From NCBI RefSeq assembly GCF_040807025.1, contig NC_090982.1, positions 52,993,112 to 53,057,111 of the forward strand: 64,000 nt of DNA, read 5' to 3'. Positions 22,718 to 36,900 of the stretch are shown one piece after another. Made by a program: the position numbers and the translations under genes. The notes under the pieces are model-generated. The model did not search any database. It had not been told where the DNA came from and saw only the letters and a list, made by a program, of their open reading frames with translations. Each line of letters starts with the position of its first letter. Within the stretch, counting starts at the first letter, position 1. This DNA comes from Struthio camelus (lineage: Eukaryota; Chordata; Aves; Struthioniformes; Struthionidae).

Positions 22718-25700
22718 AGTTATCCTTGCTACCACGACAGACAGGCTTTATTATAGTTTGATCTTCACTACAGAGGTTCATCACCTCTGCCTCTGCTCAT
22801 GAACACACTTGACAAACAAAGCCTTGCTTTCTTGCCAGCCAAGTCTACCTTTCTGACCAGCAAAAGACTTGGACCAAGAGCCAGTACACGGTACACGATG
22901 GAGATGGATGCAGCACTACTCCTGTTAGTCCCAACAGTCTTACCAGACATCATTTTTTCATCTCTGCTGACCAAGGGGCCTGCAGATCACACCTCTACTT
23001 CTCCTCTTCCATGTTAAAAAAACCTTACCATGGAGCGATCCCTGTCAGTGTACCCTTGCAAATTGGCAGCTACAAATGTACAAAAAGAAAAAGGCATCAA
23101 ACCTCCTATCCCTAGGAGGGAGCTAAAATTTACACGTTTCCTCAGCCTATGTGGAAAACAAGATATGCAGTCATACAAGGCGATACTCTGTGCCACTGTT
23201 ATGGACGGGAACCTCCTCAGAGGAACGCCTCCTCTCCACCGCGCTGCACACCACACTCGCTCCAGGCCCTTGGTGAGGCCCCCGCTGAATCCAGCTCAAC
23301 AACCTTTTGGATGCTCAGGAGAGTTGAGCAGACCTCCCCTGCTTTCCCTGGCCTGCTTGGCTTCAAGGAGACATAACCAGAGGAGTACAGGGAAAAGGGA
23401 AGGTTCTTCAGATAAATGCAATAGCAGAGGATTTTTTTTTTCTCCTTTGTCACTATGCCTCCTTTTTAAATAGGATACCCATGTGCATGGGCTAAGAACA
23501 TGAAATGTGGTTTTAAAATACTCATTTTACAAGTAATAAAATAGGATGATACTGGAAGCATTCAGTAAAGTTTTGGCAAACAAAAACCTACAAAGATATC
23601 TCTTCACTGGAAAAACAGAAATACTGACTTGGAGAGGAAAAATAACTATGAACTTGTAAATGTAATGCTTTGACCAGAAGTCCGTCCTCTGTCCCAATCA
23701 CACAGCTATGTTCGGGTGAAGCACCCCTGCCTTAGGAGATCGGTGTTCTTTATCTTGCAGTTCTAGGCTGCTGGGAAAGACCACGACTCACCATAACGTC
23801 TCTTTACACTGACAACACTCTCTACAGCGTTTTCTAAGACTGTGATTCTTTCCTGTGTAGGGTTGTTAAGGACAGTAACAACATTGTTATTTGCTCTCCA
23901 ATAACAGACCTTCCCCTGCTACCACTGCTGTGAACTGGGCACAAACCAGGCCCAGGAAACCCTGTGATGACTCTGCAGCATCCTCCATCTCTAAATCTCA
24001 TGTCACAAACCGAGAAACAAGGTATCAGGTATTATTGCCACTATCTGCAGTAAACAACGCCATTTCATTGCACTACTTCCAAGCGTGCATCATGCCAAGG
24101 CCCTTCCCACAAGCTTCCTCTGCCCACAGTAAGCACCTCCGTGCTTACAAGAGAGTCCACAGTAAATTGCTCGCAACTGCACCTTTTTGTCACAGCAAAG
24201 GCAAAATTTCACCATGCAAGCTTTTGGAAAAAAAGGAGGAAGAGCAGGTTTTTACAGATGTACAATAGTAATAGTAACAGCAAAGGTAAGATACAACAGA
24301 TGCAACAGTATCCTTGGCTGAAATACCTTTCACATCTAAAAACAATGAAAGAGACTGTCCGCTAATAAAAAAAAGCGTAGAGATGCTGATGTTCATAAAG
24401 CTCCTCCACATCAAAAAAGGTACTAGGAGATGGTTCTAGGAGAAGGCTCAGGATGGAGAAAGGCAGAACAGTGATCTGGAAACCACGGAAAACTTTGCAG
24501 ATAGATAGAGGAGGAAGGGCAATGTGCTTCAAGAGAAGCAGAAGAGAGGTGGCCCCAGGATCTCTTGCATGCTGTAACTAGCCCATGCAGATAATGCAGA
24601 CGATTGTGGAGCACTACTCACAAAGTTGTCCTTTCTAGCTTCTTTCAAGGCCTATTGACAATTGAAACAATAGGGTGATGTGTTGAAACAATGACAGTGT
24701 TTCAGAGCACAATTGCTGTGTGCTTTTCCCCTGAAAGCATCCTCCTCTCTGTCTGGCAGAAAAGCACAACGGCATCTGGAAGCATCTTTCCTCGTTCGGT
24801 TCTGCATGCAGCCCCGATCAGCGTCACGATACAGCCCGACCTCCTGTTGGTCACATCTCGCACTGACAAACCCCAGGCCCCAGCGTCCAGAAAACGTGCA
24901 GGCTACTGCAGCCACCTACTAGTCTTATACATGATCCATTCATTTGCTCATATCAGTAACTTGGCTGTTGCTGTAACCACGCCCTGTGGGAGTTCGGAAA
25001 TTCTTTAGCTGAGTTTTGCAAAAAGAGAGAAATTAGACCAACCATAAGGCAGACAAAGGTCATCCAGCAGCACACTCTCTTTCTCCCTTTCTCCAGGACC
25101 TTGTTTGTAGATTGCACGCAGGGCACCCAAACCACTGACAACGACGGGAGACAGGACTGGAAAATACTTCAGTAGCAGGCAGAGCGGAGTACAAACAGTA
25201 TTCAGTGTTACTAGCTATTGCAGCATTATGGAATCGAATGACACCCGGCAGAGAGATGGTTCAGGGAGCCCCGAAGCTCATCGCTCGGCTGAGCTGTTCC
25301 CTCAGCAAAGCTCAGCACAGGGGCCGGAGGCCAAAGCCACACAGAGAACGGCAGCTTTTCCTCCTTGTATCTAAGTCTTCCTGAGCTGCTAGGAGTCAAA
25401 TGGGTAAGCAAGCATTGTGGGGAAGTAGATCGATTACCGAGTAAAAGGTTTCTACCTTCAAGGACTATCAGTCAGCATCTTTCATAAACAGATTCTTCGG
25501 ATTATCCAAAAAGATTATGTAATGCCCCTTCCATTTATTCCAGTTGCCCGCAAAGCAGGATAATCAGAATTGCATTTCAGGAACGTGACATCTTTTCTTC
25601 CATTTTCTGCATATTACTGTTGACAAAGAGGGATTTTTACTCACTTTCACTATAATGAGTTCATATTTTAAATAATGAGATTTTCCTATGAAAAACAGAA

Positions 25701-28700
25701 TCTACACTTCACTTTTCTTCCTGATGCTCTGCTAAACCACCTTTTATATCAGCAACCTAAATGACCTATATAAGTATACTTAAAATACAGTATATTTGTT
25801 TCATCTTTTGCTGGATTTGCTACCTATTCCGGGTGTTTTCCCTTCCTCTTCTCCTTCCATCCTATTCCCACTACAAATTGACATAGTTATGCTTGTAACA
25901 CTTCTCTAAGCGTTGCTAAGAAAAAAAGCTTAAATAGGAGGACACTGATTCCAGCAAGCAATATTAAACTTATTATATGATTCAAAGAGGGCTTGTGCTG
26001 AGATTCCTGTGCTGCAACCAGCTGGAATTGTGCTTGCTTCTTCATCTCTCTGCGATCACCGTGATTAAAGAGAATTAGCTGAAGGCTTGAATTAAAAGCT
26101 ATAGTTATGATGAGGGCCATAGAGTCCTTTCCTTACATGGTGTGTTGTCTTTGACAAGATTTCATCCAGAAAGTACTGAGCACTGCTGCTATTAAGGCAC
26201 TCTGAGATAAAGCGTTCAGGAAGGAAAAGCAGACTGAAACCACCCCTCCTTTTTGATCAGACTTCTGAAACTCCTCAAGATCATTTCCTCTTAGGAAGGC
26301 TTAGAATTAAGGTATAGCTGCAACAATGATGTCTTAATACAAAAAGGCATGTTAACTAAATTAGTCAACAAAAGTTTAAAGCCTGCCACCATACAGGGCC
26401 TGTCACAGCAGCCCTTCAGGATGCTGAAAATCGCCTGCAGTTAGATCTGCCCCGACGGACCTGAGAGGTGGAGATGTCGCCTGGAGGGATCTGTCCGCCC
26501 AGCCCAGCTCCAGCCATCCCCCATCCTCCTACAGGCCCCAGGGTAACACCGCTCAGGCCCCGTCTCATTGCGATGGCCGGAAAGCTGAAGGCAGAAAGCT
26601 GAGAGGCCCAAATCGCTCTGTCCCGCCTCCCTTTGCAGTTAAGTGAAACCCAAGATCCTTGAGCAGCGTCTTTGTTCAGCACTTCAGGAAACAACTTCTT
26701 CGAGCACTGTTTTCTCCACTTGCTGAAATGCCCCACCACGGTGTCAGACACCGACTCTTTCCCACGTTACTGTAGCCATGGGAGTTTTCAGACCCCGGGG
26801 GAGCATTTCAATCACAGCGGGAAATACAAGCTAGAAGCAATAATTTTTGCACTGGAAGAGTCCCCTTCTCTGGGCACTGATCTTTGTGTCCTAAGCAAAA
26901 GGGTTTTAGCTCTCAGAGGGGCTCCAAGCTGAACCTGACACCCAGCATCTTTCTTGGTGATAGAAATGGTTTTCCTGCGAAGAGGCAAACCTAGGTTGTT
27001 TCTGTTCTCCTCCTCAACTGGACACTCTAGGGGAGGACTTGAGCCAGTTATGTTCACACCTTTTCCAATACCAATCGATGCTATGATACTATCCCAGTCT
27101 TACAGGGGACACTGCTATGAAGAATAATGTCACGAACAACTACAAGAGTCACAAGTCTGTGTATGTATCAAGGAAAGCAAACAGGATAGCATGTGATGGC
27201 AAGAGACAAACTCAAGTAAGTGATTTTCTTTAAATGCTCATTTGATGGCCCTCCATCCCCAAGTAATTACAGAAAACCTGAGCTTGTTTTTTTCCATCTT
27301 AAACATTCCAGTGAAAGAGAGGTGGTTTTCTCTTCCTAAAAAGGACCTCTTCATCTCTTCAAGATTTTTTTTTTTTTTAAATAGGACTTTTGATTCAGGA
27401 AATCCCCACAGTAGTGCTGAGAGCAAAGAGTTAACAATTAAGTTGTAATTGTTTTAAAGCAAGCGTGCTGTACCAAGGCTGAACAAAGGGAAAGGAAGGC
27501 CAGGGATCTCTCCGAAATGACAGAACGTGGAAGCCTTTGATAAACAAGTATTGACTACCACAGAGGTGACCTACATTTACTGATGCAAAGTAAATGCTGA
27601 GCACAGCGAGAGTCAATGCTTCGATTAGAACAAGAGGACTAAGCCTACGTTCCTGCGGCATCTTTGCTCCTACGAGGTGAAGTGCAAGCTGACGCACGGC
27701 AGAACTTGGTCCAGAGGCCGCTCGTGCTCGGCTCTCCCCCCTCTATAGGCTGCCCTAAAACTGCTTTCAATGTGCCAAGTACGACTAGCTCTGCTCCACC
27801 TTTATTCAAAGGGTATTTCTTTATGAAAAATTGATATCAACCTTCCTGAATGTATGCCTCCAGCATGTTTTAACACAATGTAAAGACCACCTCGCTCCAC
27901 ATGCAAATACTCTTCCTTCTGCGATAAAGGGAAGCGGAGAATTGTGCAGCATCCAGGATCTTTATTTTCCCCAAGATTCACACTACTAGAAAATACCACA
28001 GCTTAAATCGCAGCCTCCGCTTCTAGATAAGTTTGGGGTTCAAGAGCTGCACTGAAACGGCTTTAGTCATCACCTGCCGCCTTCAACCTCCGCGGCTTTA
28101 ATGAGAACTGTAGGGACAGGGAGTTGGGGAAATCAGAAAAACTCCCACCGTTGTGTGGCCCAACCTAGGATGGCAGGTCACCGTTGGCTGCCTCATCTCA
28201 GACAGCTGCAGCTACACCTTGCCCTTTGAAGCACTTTTTTCCCCCTCTTGTTTCTAAGCTGATACTTTCGGTACAACAGCAACCGATTATATGGGGGGGG
28301 GGGGAGGAATGGGCGATTCCCTCCCCCGTTGAAAGCAACAGTTTCAAAAATGATTTTCTTCCAACAAATCACCCGGGGCTTTTCAGACTGTCATCTGTGC
28401 ACTGTCAGGGGAGACACCAGCAGAATGAACTCTTGCCCTGCTAGATTTCAGAAGAACAACTTGAGAAAAAGCCTGTATCATTTCCTTCAGCCACAGGAAA
28501 AATCTTACTCGGAGCGTTCACCCTTCTTAGACGGCCCAGCGACAGCTAGCCACGCGAGCCAAGCCTGTAGGAAGTCAGAGTTTGTTAATTCCACTACCCA
28601 CAAAACCAACCTTTTTCAACCCAAATGACTTCATATGTCAAAAGTGACTAATAACACTTCTCTTGCTTTCCACAGCTGAGGTAAGAGGGGAAGAAGGCGC

Positions 28701-31700
28701 GGGGGGAAGTGATGTACACCCAGATTGCCTAGCTGGAGTACAAACTGCTGTTGGCTTTCTTTAAAAGCAGGTGCAATTTCACTCAACTAACCAACTAACC
28801 AGCCTCAGCAGAATCAACCAATGGCTTTGTTGTTCGTCTGTTTGTTTTCCTTCTCTCTCCAGAGTTGTTACCCATATTTGCATTCACCTCTGGCATCAGT
28901 CAGAAACGCACTCAACAACGTTTTATGTAACCCTGGATTAATATCCTGCCTCCAGCAGTCGTGTAAGGCGCTTGTGGTAGCACGCGAGCGAGCAGCCAGG
29001 GCACCTACCCGCAGCACGCGGAGGAGACAGAGCTCGCGCCACCCTAAGGGTCCCTTTCCCCTTCCCCCCCTCCAGCAACACAACTTCCCCAGCTCATTGC
29101 AGTATTTCATAGGATTCAATCAGGATTTAACTCTCTGCTGCATAAAGCCCTTTAAGGAGCAGATTGCTAGAGACAAAAATACCAGAGGAAAAGCAAATAC
29201 CAGCAATAAAAGAAAGACAGTCACAGGAGGGGTTCAGTGAAGACATACAGCAAGTAGTCCACCTGCTCCCACGACTGAAACTAGGTTAGCTTGCCTTGCT
29301 GAACTAGGCTGACAAAACTGGCCTACTCCCTGCTACAATTCAGCCTTTTCCTGTATTTACCCAAGGCATTAGTAAGCAGTGTTGCATGTTTCTCCAGGAC
29401 ACAGGAGCAGACTACTGTAACAATATTTATCATTGTTTTTATCCAGGAATTGGTTGAGCAATGACTATGAGAAGGTTCAGTTTTCCACAGGTATCCCAAA
29501 GTTCAGCCTGTTCCTACCCAAAGATTTGCTGGCACGATCGATCTTCTGAAAAAGCCTTGCAGGATATTCAGGTTGCGGCTGAGCCAGAAGTGTTGCAAAA
29601 TAAGCTTTGATCTTGGTCATATCCAGAAAGCACAAAGGTGCATAAGAATATTTGCAACACAAAATTTGCCACATTTTCCAAACATAAAGAGAGGCCCATT
29701 TCTCATCACCCTGAATAGTTGAGTCAGTGCCCCTCACCCTTCCTCTTGCCTATTCCTGCCTCTCCTTGTTTGGCAAGTTAATACCATGCACGTTAGTTGG
29801 GAATGCTGCTAGGCAGCTTGGCCTTTGTTTTATGTGATGCTTTATTCTTTCTGAGTGGGTAGGTACTTTCGTACCTAACCTGTTTGCTTTGGCTGGAGAG
29901 AGCAGGAGTCTACATCTAACTGATTAGGTTTGGTCTGCCTTTTTACTACAGTCAGGGCAATATTACTCTCCTCGAACAGACCTTCCTTTTCTCATAAGCC
30001 AGCAGCAGACTTTAACTACATGTAGCGTACGGGGCATCAGTAGTACATCACGCACTCGCTCCTCCCCCTGTCGTTTCTAATCCATATTCTAATTTTCTCC
30101 GCTTCATAAGGAATTCAGGTGTTGGATCCACAGCACTTGGATCTCAAGCTTTCTATAAAAGCTGCCAAACATTTACCCATGAAAAGGTTCCTCTGAAACT
30201 AATGACATTTCAGTCAGTGACCCAGTGTTTGCTAAAAAAGGACTGCCAGAGCTTTTCAAAGAGATATAATGTTATAAAAAGAAAATAGGTCAGACTCTCT
30301 TGGAGAAGAACAGCATGGTTTGCTGATTAGAGGTCAAGCTGAATCATCTTATGTCTTCCAGAACTCCACTTACTCAGATTTCAAAGCCGTCTGGTTGCTT
30401 GTGTCAAGGCACAGAAAACACAAGTCTCCAGTCGCCCATTAACATCCAGCCTAACTCCTGCAGAGGCACGCGTACATAAAAGCGCATTACAGAGAAGGTC
30501 TCTCTGTAGGTAATTGCTGGAACTGACAGTGTGATAGCATATATAGAGAATTAAATAATTATCTCCTTAGGAACAGCAAGTGCAACTTTCCTGCACGTAC
30601 GTCTTGGGCCTTAGAAATTGTCCACTCTAGCTGAGCAAAAAAAAAATCCAACCAACCATGAATCAGGTTGTACAATACGAAAATAGATGCCTGTCATATG
30701 GAAGCGGAGGGAGGATACAGCAGCAAAAGCAATACTCTCAAGTCGTTAGGCAAGCGTGTTTTTCCCACGATTATCATAAATGGTTTATCCTTTTCAAAAA
30801 TTCTGCAGCTCATAACCAGAAAGGTCGCTCCAGTAAGAATCTGCACCCCTTGCGTTGCCTCCCCTGCACGAGGGCTTAATGAACCTCACAACTTAGTGCA
30901 GCCTGGCTAAAGCTCAGCCATAAACAAGAGGGAAGAGTTGAATCATCTCTTATATTCGTTACCTTTGATTCTTGTAATCAGAAATGTCTCCCTGTTTATA
31001 TACAGACATATCAGATAGCTATGTCGTCTGTAACACGAACACTTTAAATTATTTTAACATTACCTGTCTGCTTTATAAAAGGTGCTTAGGCTCTAAAGAT
31101 GCAAATAACAATGGGATTCACACAACCGCCTTCGCCCTTTCATTTTATCACTCCTGTACTTACATTTTGCATGCTACTTGAGAAAAGATATCAGACTACT
31201 CAGTAAATTCCTAGAGGCAACAGCTTTGTCTCAGTTCTTTATACATAATGAGCCTTGCATAACTATGGCACTATTAAAAAAAAAAAAAAAAGTGTCTCAA
31301 TTAGCCACCAGACTCACCTTCAAATAGGAAGCAAACTGATGAAGTAGAGTGCATTGCCTCCGTTACCAGCATATAAACCTTGACAAAACCATGGATTTAC
31401 GTAGTGCAAGAAATTTTAGAGACTTATCGTTCTTATTTCCAAACTACCTGCTACGCTATATGTTAAATTAACTGGCTAGTTTGATTTTCTGCATCTTCTC
31501 TGCAACATAAACAAGCCTTTACAAAAAAGGGAGGAGGGGGAAGGGAAAGGGGAGAACTCATCCCTTACTTTCTTCCACCTTACTTCTCAGCCCCAAAAAG
31601 TCAAATTTTTTGTTGCGTGTACGTTGCACAGTATAAGTTTGTAGGAAAAGTAATGAAAAACATTTCAGAAGAAGTTCCACGGCAATTTTAGACAAAAATT

Positions 31701-32928
31701 ATTCTAAAAATGAGAATTAAACCAAGACTAGAATTTAATACTTTTATCTTTTGTGAAGAACAAAACAGGATCTTTAAGTTATGCCTCATCTTTCCAGCTT
31801 CTTAAAACTCCACAGTTAAATCATAATTTGAGCATTGACTCAGAAAGAGCTGTGTCGCCTCCTGAATCATCAATCATGCCACTTCCTGCACCGCCTTCAA
31901 ACACCATACATACTGCAACCCTCACCATGCCAGAGCTAGCTGAGATGTCCGATTTACAGTTAGAGACTGTGTGGCTGTCAGCACGCGAAGACTTCAGACA
32001 GTAATGTCATATTACTTCTAGCTATTGCAAGTGTATACCTAGCAAATCACGTGCTACAAAGGGGAAGACATTGAAGCATCAAGGGCTCAAAGCTGAGAGT
32101 AGAAAGTGCTCAGAGTACTTGGAAACGTCTCCTCCTCAGCTCACACAGCAGTAGTGGGTCAGGTTTCCAGGAATAATGATTTCTGAGGACTGAAATAACT
32201 TTACCACCTTTCAAACTACAGCTTCATTTCTGTTTATTTAAAGAATTGCAACAGGAAGCAGGGAAGTAAATATAAATACACTGTGTGGCAACTATTAGCA
32301 GTACCATCCTTGAGATGCAGGCAAACCAGGAAATCTCACTGAAGAGTACATGGAAGTTTGGAAAGCCTATTTGTAATCAACAGGCAGGTTATTGCATACA
32401 GCCCTTCTTGTGCAACGGCGAGTACTCTGCTGTTCCGGGATAATTACAGATTCAGTTCAACTCCTAGATCTCAGTGACTATTTACACAAACGTCTGCTGT
32501 TAAAACAAGCTTGACACTCGTCTAACAGCTTCACATGGGCTGCGGGAGGGGTGTCCTCCTGTCATGTCAGATCATGGAGAAGTTGGGTCACTGGAACAAA
32601 GAGGGATGTGATGAACCTCCTCCAACCCTCACCGCTTATTTTGCCAAAAGTATTTCTTCCCTAGTGATTCCAGCTTTCTAAAAGTGAAAGGTATACACAG
32701 TCACCGATTGTGCCACCTAATTATTCCTACGTCTAACACACCTATCAACGTGATATTTAGTGACACAGCATCTCTCCACAACAATTCCAGGCTTTAAGCT
32801 ACAGCTTAGTTGGAAACACCTTCTAATTTCTGCATGTATAAAATGCTTATCACCCTAGTAAGGCACAACTTTCCTTTCCTTTCCTTTCCAAAATACTTAA
32901 AAATAAGTCATTTTCTCCATAGTACTAA

Positions 32929-32958
32929 ACACACACACACACACACAAAAAAAAAAAA
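32929..32958. repeat. AC9 microsatellite with A tail
   Basis: Nine AC dinucleotides at 32929-32946 are followed by an A12 run. Simple sequence. Confidence 0.9.
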
Positions 32959-33965
32959 GGCTGGAGAGAAATCCTCAGTGTCAATCAACATCACCTCTCT
33001 AATAAATATCTCAGGTCTTCCTCATCCCTTTTGAGGCTGTTGTAGTCAATTAAAATAGCAAAGACCTCTCAGGGCACCCTTTGCCACAGCATGTAAAGGC
33101 TTATTGTGCCTGTAACCAAACTGCCAACCCGGACAAAGGATCTTCGTGTTACACAGATTTCAGAAAGCAGAAGGCCGATTACTTTGGAAAGAATCATATC
33201 CAGCTTAAACAGAAAACAGTTCTTAGATGCAATTTCAGAGAGACAGTTTATTCTCTGTAGAAATTGCAACACTGTGCACATAGTTTGGAGGAATACTATG
33301 CATTATATTATATGCATACATTGGAGTATATATTGCTATATATTGGATTAAAAAACATAACAGGGGCCTCAACTCTCATCCCCCCTCTGCCCCTATGAGC
33401 AGGATGCATTTGCCACATTACTGGAGTGCCTTACGCTAACATCACATAGTCGTTTAAAAGAAGGACAAAAGCAAGCTTAAGTATTTCATAAGTCCCTGCT
33501 CCCCCACAGCTTTGTTTCTAGGGAGGTCAAATTACAGGGAATTTTAGTTCTCACTCTCTTCCCCCTTTCTCCTCCTCCCATCCCTGAGCTTGCATCCTAG
33601 AGACTGACAACCTAAGTGCTGACCCGGCCCAGCTCGTTTCTGTCTCGGAAGGTGTCCGTTGAGGCATACAGAACTGGGAGCCCTTTCTCCCAGCAGTCTC
33701 ACTTTCTTTAGCTTGTGAGGACAGTTTAGGGAATTTTTGTTTTCACAGACAGGAGAGCAGCTCTCTGAGGCAGCAAAACAAGCGGGTGAATGCAGCAAAG
33801 GCCCATCTCCGACTACTAAGGCCTGCTGGGCAGGGGTGGGTGGAACGTCTCATTGCACAAGGGCAGGTCATGCGTCAGGGGAACGCTTTCCCCAAAACCT
33901 TGCTTGGTTCCTCCTCCTCCCTGTTGATAGCATCTCAGACACAGATCCTTCCTGGAACTCACATT

Positions 33966-33987
33966 AAAAAAAAAAAAAAAAAAAAAA
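33966..33987 (+). repeat. A22 tract
   Basis: Twenty-two A in intergenic DNA. The sequence before it does not resemble a retrocopied gene. Confidence 0.9.
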
Positions 33988-36900
33988 GGCAGTCGTTATC
34001 CAGAAAACCTGTTGTGAGCTACACAACAACAACGCAACGGGATTTTTCTGACACATCAGACAGATCCTGCTAGTCTCTGCTGTTTTTCTGACGTCACACT
34101 GAACTCTGTGCTTTCTTCAAGATTATTGAGAAACATGAAATCTGTGTTAAAACTGGGTCTGAGAGGACAAATTCTAGCTAAAGGGGGCTGGGGTGGAGCT
34201 GGAGCTGGGGACTCCCAGTCCCGAGAGCCCGAGGCGCTGGAGGGCTCCCTCAGTACTCTTCCTTCAGCTTCAGTATTGTACTTCAGGCAGCGGCACTGAT
34301 GGGTTTGCAGTCCTTCCAGATGCTCAGCTTTATGTTGCTGCCTCAGTTATCCCTCTCACCGGCCAGCTGCCACCCGGGCTTGCCCACCAGAGTCTCCCAA
34401 GTGCACTGCCACCGTTCAGCAGCCAAGGGACGGACACAAGGGGAGCCTGCCCACGATGAAGGCATCGAGCTCCCGTCGAGCCATTCCCCAGCCACATTCC
34501 CATGACAACAGTAGGCATTTCTCTGAAACATAAGCTTTTTGGTTTAATACTTACATAAGGGGGAAAAACTTAGATAAATTATCTTGAAAATAAAGCCTCG
34601 CGCTTCTCTCCCTGCCAATCACTAGGAAGTAATAGAAAGTTACCATCTTGCGGCCGTTCAGGTGCACCAGCCACTGTCAAGCATTGATGGTATAGACTCA
34701 GTAATGTCTGGAGGACAACAGACTACTCTTCTGCAGGCAGGGTAATACATTAAGATTTTGCAACAGCTGCATTTTAAATGAACCCCCAAATCAGACTATC
34801 TGAGGACATATTCAAGTTGATTGGCATCTGGATCAACCATATTTTCAAGGATGCTCTCCGGCCTCTTCCATTTCTATTTTCCTTCCAAGTGAGACACCCA
34901 GGAACACCTAGACATGTCCCACTGCATAGTCACCTTCTGCTTAGATAATTTAGCATCCGGGGAACACACCCCAAATAGTTTTCCCTTCAATCACTCTGCA
35001 GGTGCTTCAATAAGCCTTCACTAAGAACGAGTAAAGAAACTTGCAGAAAGGAAAGTGGTATTTTATATCTTGTTTTGGGTTTCCTTTTTCCGGAAGTTCA
35101 GTCAGATTGCCAACAAAATCATGGTGGCATCATGTTATCAATAGAGCCCAAGGCCTGAAGGTTTTACAATACAGCCTCAGAACCAGCTGATGCCAGCTGG
35201 ACTCACTGATGTTTGGTACATGACAGGAGTGGACCCTCTCCAGGATTTCAACACGGAGAAGAAAAAATTGTTTTCCTGCTTTAAAAGCTGTTAAATATTA
35301 ATATATTTTGTAAATTCCTTGCATAGTCTGTGCTTACTTATTAGTGTTCCTCCTCCAGAATCCACTACCGCAGCGTTACCTGGATACCTGTCTGGGAAGT
35401 ACATGTCCCATAGTAACCACGTAAAATAAACATCCGGCTCTGTCATCTAATAGAAGATATTTATCAGCAGTTGTTAGGCTCCTGCCTACTTAACCACGCA
35501 ATGGACATAATTACTTTAGCATTTACCTGCACCCTCTTTTGGGACATGCATCATACAGCACCTCGTTCCGGTGTGTACAGAGGTCTTGATTCTGTCAATC
35601 TGTGCACTCACTGCAGAACTGAAACTTGTATCTATTCCCGAGCATGATTTCAGGAAGAAGATTCTCTGGAAATGCCTGGATGAGCGAGCGCTCATCAAGG
35701 TGAGTACGAGCAGCAGGCACGAACCCCGGCTTCAGCCGGAAAGTCTTCTGAAAAACTGAATATATTTTTGACAGAAAAACAGAGCCAAAGGAATGAGATT
35801 TGATGTTAATCATTATTAAAAGCCCAACCTGGCAGAATGGACACACGTAAACCTTGTGCCTTCTGCTTTGCATCTATGTTTCTCAGTGAAAAGATTAGCA
35901 CAAGTTTCAGAATACATTAATAGGATGCACTAGCATCAGACCAATCTACAAACACTTAAGACGACAAGATCTCTTTTATGAAGATTTTTCAGCCTAATCT
36001 ACTTAGGTAACAGAGGCAAGAACACATTTGAAAATAAGGACTAGTTTTATCTTTGATCTTCCGACTTAAATGGCAAACCACAAAAGACAGACAGATTTGC
36101 AAATAACTTCTCTACGCTCCGAAAGAAGTGGGGAGACCATGTTCCCTTGCTTCTCCTCAAAACAATGCCTCTGTTAACACTGGAGTAAATAATGCAACTT
36201 TTCATAAACGCAAAGGAAAAAGTTAACTCAGTTATTTAACCATAATTTTCAGAAACCCCCATTCCGTAATAGTATCATGCGCCAATACGGTGCCCTCAAA
36301 AATTCACACAAATATAAAAAATATTGGTACAGAAGTCAAAAGAAATACTATTTTGAAACATGTATCGTTTAGTTTTCTCACAGCGCATTTTCCTTCCTCT
36401 TACTCTGCTCAATTAAATTGATCAATCCTAAAACTTCTGGCCCAGGGTCCTCTTTTATACTAACGTAGCTTAGCTGACTTAATGGCTGATGTATATCAAC
36501 ACGAGCGGAAAGAAAAACTGTGGACATAATGCACTTGCAAGATAATGTCATGACAGAGGCTTGCATACACTCCCAATATATTGCTGAGCAGTAACATTAC
36601 CACTAGGAAGTTGCTCTGAATTTTCCAATAGAATTACAAAAGCAAGAGGAAATATACTGAATACCAGCCTTCCAATAGTCCAGTATGAAAAATTACTTCA
36701 GGCACTTTTCAGCTGTAATATTATTCAATTAAATAAGCACTCAATCACCCAGGGAACATTACACTTAGAGAAACATAAAGGCAGGAAATGTACTCAGCTA
36801 GTCAAATATAGAATAGAAATAGAAGACGGGAAATTACTAACAGAAGCCAGGCCAAGTGGAATATGCCTGACCAAAATGATTCCCAGTACCCCTATACTGA

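Larger units (their letters stand above)
22230..28700. other. intergenic, no gene seen
   Basis: Apart from duplicated copy B and the G-rich tract at 22685-22717, this stretch has only short open frames on both strands (up to about 147 codons at 23030-23473) that look like no known protein and overlap each other in several frames. A G12 tract lies at 28293-28304. Confidence 0.65.

Noticed and set aside
22740..22974. 3' end of an antisense transcript (AATAAA on the - strand near 22748)
   Set aside because: A lone hexamer beside a short open frame of no known family is too weak without RNA evidence.
28821..29240. 139-codon + strand open frame
   Set aside because: No recognisable domain. An opposite-strand frame of similar quality overlaps it in a GC-richer patch where long frames arise by chance.
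31753..32004. 83-codon + strand frame with protein-like composition
   Set aside because: No family recognised. It lies in AT-rich DNA, and composition alone is not enough.
33730..33990. Retrocopied gene ending in the A22 tract
   Set aside because: The sequence before the A tract gives no recognisable protein, and no upstream target-site duplication was found by eye.
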